Shown in pieces: positions 15,216 through 17,188 of a stretch of 17,188 nucleotides of DNA. The stretch covers positions 1 through 17,188 of the forward strand of contig CANQNA010000012.1 in NCBI GenBank assembly GCA_947625005.1, written 5' to 3'. The notes beneath the pieces are model-generated. The model searched no databases. It was not told where the DNA came from and saw nothing but the letters and a program-made list of their open reading frames with translations. Origin of the DNA: an uncultured Bacilli bacterium. Its GTDB lineage: Bacteria > Bacillota_I > Bacilli_A > RF39 > UBA660. The position numbers and the translations under genes were made by a program. How positions within the stretch are numbered: the first letter of the stretch is position 1; each line of letters begins with the position of its first letter.

Positions 15216-15756
15216 TCTTTCCTCCACAATTTATATTTTTTATTTTTCTTGCGGGCACACCTCCCCAGATTTCATTATCTGGTACATTAGTATTAACAAC
15301 GGCACCAGCTGCAATAATAGAATTATTTCCAATCTTAGTTCCTTTTAAAATAATTACATTAGCACCACACCAAACATTATTTCCAATTGTAATTTGTTTA
15401 ATATCATAATTATCCTTTGAAGCTTTATTATTAAGAATAGTATGATTATGATCAATAATTGTAACATTGTTAGCAAACATACAATCATTTCCAATAGTAA
15501 TTGAGTCCATTGCTGTAATACAACAATTATGATTGAAAAAGCAATTGTCACCTATATTTATTTTGGAATTTTCCAAAATTTTAATATATACTGGACCATC
15601 TATCATTAAAAATTTTCCTATATTACACTTAGAATTTTTACCAACTTTTAAGTCAAATTTTCCTGAAAAAGAATTTTTTAAATTCATTTTTAATTTTTTA
15701 CCAAAAAAAATTTTATATTTTATAAAATAATATGTACATTTTATTATTTTTTTCAA
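15205..15756 (-). CDS. Hexapeptide-repeat (WbbJ/maltose-acetyltransferase-like) acyltransferase
   Basis: A 183-residue left-handed beta-helix acyltransferase. After a basic, partly hydrophobic N-terminus it shows stacked hexapeptide turns (VGKNSKCNIGKF, INIGDNCFFNHN, ITIGNDCMFANN), the conserved loop IIDHNHTI with a probable catalytic His, ITIGNNVWCGANVIILKG and the closing WGGVPARKIK. Such enzymes O- or N-acetylate sugars in surface glycans. The start is uncertain: the frame opens with TTG at 15756-15754 and only a weak AGAAAG upstream, while the next ATG (MNLKNSF, 23 codons later) has no ribosome site. A six-G run (minus strand, 15775-15780) lies 18 bases upstream. Its end overlaps the glycosyltransferase gene. 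The window therefore has two acetyltransferase domains, perhaps for different positions of the repeat. Confidence 0.86.
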   Translation of the reverse strand: MKKIIKCTYYFIKYKIFFGKKLKMNLKNSFSGKFDLKVGKNSKCNIGKFLMIDGPVYIKILENSKINIGDNCFFNHNCCITAMDSITIGNDCMFANNVTIIDHNHTILNNKASKDNYDIKQITIGNNVWCGANVIILKGTKIGNNSIIAAGAVVNTNVPDNEIWGGVPARKIKNINCGGKNDR

Positions 15757-15795
15757 CTTTCTATATATAAAAATCCCCCCATTTTACTAAATAAC

Positions 15796-16863
15796 TTATA
15801 ATTTATTGTATATATCATTATAATTAGCTATAAAAATTTCATAACTAAATTTTTCGTCAAATGTTTTTTTAGCATTTTTTTCTAAAGTATTTCTTATCTC
15901 TGTATTATATATCAATCTATTTATTTTTTCAGCAAGATCACTAACATTATCTTTTTCAAATAATAATCCATTATATTCATCTTTAACAATTTCATTGTTT
16001 CCATCTATATTAGAAGCAATAATTGTTTTGCCCATTGAAAAAGTTTCAATAGGAGTTAATGGAAAGCCTTCCCATCTAGAAGCTAAAACAATAAAATCCA
16101 TTTGGGATATTAATTCCATTACATCATTTCTATATCCTAAAAATTTTACATTGTCTTGTATTTCTAATTTTTGTGACAAAGATTCTAATTCTTGCATTAA
16201 TTCTCCATCACCTATCACAATTGCAAAAATATTTTTATTTTTGTTAATTATTTTTGACATAGCAGAAATAAATATATCAATTCCTTTTTGTTCAGTAAGT
16301 CTTCCAATTGTACCAATTAAAATTTTATTACTTTCATTTTTTAAAAAATCATCTTTAGGTCTATCTATCTCTTTTTGTTTTTCTATAGAATTATATATAA
16401 CTTTTATTCTTTCTTCTTTAATTTTATAAAATTTAACTAAATTATTTTTTACTGCATCTCCAACAGCAACAATTTCAGAACCTCTTAATGAAAACCTTAA
16501 TAATTTCTTTTTATTATAAAAAATATTATGTGCTGTATAAATTCTTTTAATTTTTTTGTTAAATATATTTAAAATTTTACTATAAAAAGCGGCCATTCTA
16601 TGATGCGAATGAATTATAGTTATTTTTTCTTTTTTTATTATTTTATTTAACATAAAAAAAGTTCTTATTAAAGTAATTGGTTTTTTACTATTTATATCTG
16701 GTATACAATAATGTTTTATACCTATTTTAGATAATTCGTCTTCATAAATTCCTCCTGTCGATGCAATAACCATTTCAATATTATTGCAATCTTTACATAT
16801 TTGATAAACGACTTTTTCTGCTCCACCTTGTCCCATTGTTCTTGAAATATGTAAAATTTTCAT
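15796..16863 (-). CDS. GT4-family glycosyltransferase
   Basis: A 355-residue GT-B glycosyltransferase of the GT4 class. The N-terminal domain opens with MKILHISRTMGQGGAEKVVY; the C-terminal nucleotide-sugar domain starts around ILIGTIGRLTEQKGIDIFI (Arg188, Lys193) and carries the EX7E motif in WEGFPLTPIETFSMG (Glu265 and Glu273). Retaining enzymes of this class transfer a hexose or HexNAc from an NDP-sugar to a lipid-linked acceptor in the cytoplasm. ATG at 16863 overlaps by one base the stop of the epimerase gene (TAATG); GAGGAG nine bases upstream is inside that gene. Given the adjacent UDP-GlcNAc 2-epimerase, UDP-ManNAc is a plausible donor, but this is inference. Confidence 0.9.
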   Translation of the reverse strand: MKILHISRTMGQGGAEKVVYQICKDCNNIEMVIASTGGIYEDELSKIGIKHYCIPDINSKKPITLIRTFFMLNKIIKKEKITIIHSHHRMAAFYSKILNIFNKKIKRIYTAHNIFYNKKKLLRFSLRGSEIVAVGDAVKNNLVKFYKIKEERIKVIYNSIEKQKEIDRPKDDFLKNESNKILIGTIGRLTEQKGIDIFISAMSKIINKNKNIFAIVIGDGELMQELESLSQKLEIQDNVKFLGYRNDVMELISQMDFIVLASRWEGFPLTPIETFSMGKTIIASNIDGNNEIVKDEYNGLLFEKDNVSDLAEKINRLIYNTEIRNTLEKNAKKTFDEKFSYEIFIANYNDIYNKL

Positions 16864-17188
16864 TATATATTCTCCTCTAATATATCTGCTATTCTTTTAC
16901 ATGCAAATCCATCACCATATGGATTGCTTGCTTTACTCATTTTTTCATATTCTTCTTTATTTTCCAATAATAATTTAAAATTGTTATATATTGTTTCTTC
17001 ATCTGTGCCTACTAATCTAAGGGTTCCTGCTTTTATTCCTTCTGGTCTTTCAGTAGTATCTCTCATAACCAATACTGGCTTTCCTAATGAAGGAGCTTCT
17101 TCCTGAATTCCACCTGAATCTGTTAAAATCATAAAACTATTATTTAAAAAATTATGAAAATCAATTACTTCAAGCGGTTCTATAATCC
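16863..17188 (-). CDS. mnaA: UDP-N-acetylglucosamine 2-epimerase (C-terminal part, cut by window edge)
   Basis: The last 108 codons of a non-hydrolysing UDP-GlcNAc 2-epimerase are visible; the frame continues off the right edge. The segment IIEPLEVIDFHNFL, followed by MILTDSGGIQEEAPSLGKP and RDTTERPEGIKAGTLRLVG, is the conserved substrate-binding end of WecB/MnaA enzymes, which interconvert UDP-GlcNAc and UDP-ManNAc. The apparent internal ATG at 17132 is not the start, because homology runs upstream of it without a break. It is the first visible gene of the large operon and its end carries the ribosome site of the GT4 gene. Confidence 0.92.
   Translation of the reverse strand, partial: IIEPLEVIDFHNFLNNSFMILTDSGGIQEEAPSLGKPVLVMRDTTERPEGIKAGTLRLVGTDEETIYNNFKLLLENKEEYEKMSKASNPYGDGFACKRIADILEENI

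Noticed and set aside
15354..15551. Short second minus-strand frame inside the acyltransferase
   Set aside because: It overlaps the hexapeptide-repeat coding frame and has a repetitive composition that mirrors those repeats.
1..17188. CRISPR array, tRNA/rRNA genes or intact insertion sequences
   Set aside because: I found no regularly spaced repeats, no cloverleaf-like GC-richer segment and no transposase reading in either strand.

Overview
The window is very AT-rich DNA with every recognisable gene on the minus strand, so transcription runs from position 17188 down to 1. TGG encodes Trp, TGA/TAA/TAG all look like stops, Shine-Dalgarno sites are strong, and there is a signal-peptide protein with an LPYTG sortase motif. 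This points to a low-GC Bacillota (Firmicutes), most likely a host-associated Clostridia-like lineage; I cannot name the species. The content is a cell-surface polysaccharide (capsule or teichoic-like) locus.

Region 17188-8986 is a tightly packed glycan operon that starts outside the window: UDP-GlcNAc 2-epimerase (C-terminal end), GT4 glycosyltransferase, hexapeptide acyltransferase, OCH1/TcdA-like sugar transferase, a Wzy-type polymerase fused to an acetyltransferase, a Wzx flippase, a CDP-glycerol-type glycerophosphotransferase, a SerB-like HAD phosphatase and a TagD-like cytidylyltransferase. Together they look like a Wzx/Wzy pathway for a glycan decorated with, or containing, glycerol phosphate or a similar polyol phosphate. 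Region 8985-8220 is a monocistronic unit with its own sigma-A promoter, an LPYTG surface protein and a hairpin terminator.

Region 8135-555 is a second operon with its own near-consensus promoter. It begins with a membrane UDP-GlcNAc 4,6-dehydratase (PglF/WbpM type) broken by a one-base insertion. It continues through a 3' remnant of a sugar-phosphotransferase gene, a second CDP-glycerol-type phosphotransferase, and three consecutive genes matching, in content and order, the Campylobacter jejuni capsule genes Cj1418, Cj1417 and Cj1416. Those make glutamine phosphate, CDP-L-glutamine and cytidine diphosphoramidate. This is the most notable system in the window: an apparent phosphoramidate (P-N bond) glycan-modification pathway in a Gram-positive-type genome. 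Its glutamine kinase carries an extra N-terminal HxGH nucleotidyltransferase domain, and no 3'-kinase (Cj1415) is visible.

Region 554-1 holds a promoter, a deleted second copy of the 3' end of the dehydratase gene, and the start of a DegT-family aminotransferase. The repeated dehydratase ends bracket the phosphotransferase/phosphoramidate block. This suggests that the block was inserted between an ancestral, adjacent dehydratase-aminotransferase pair.
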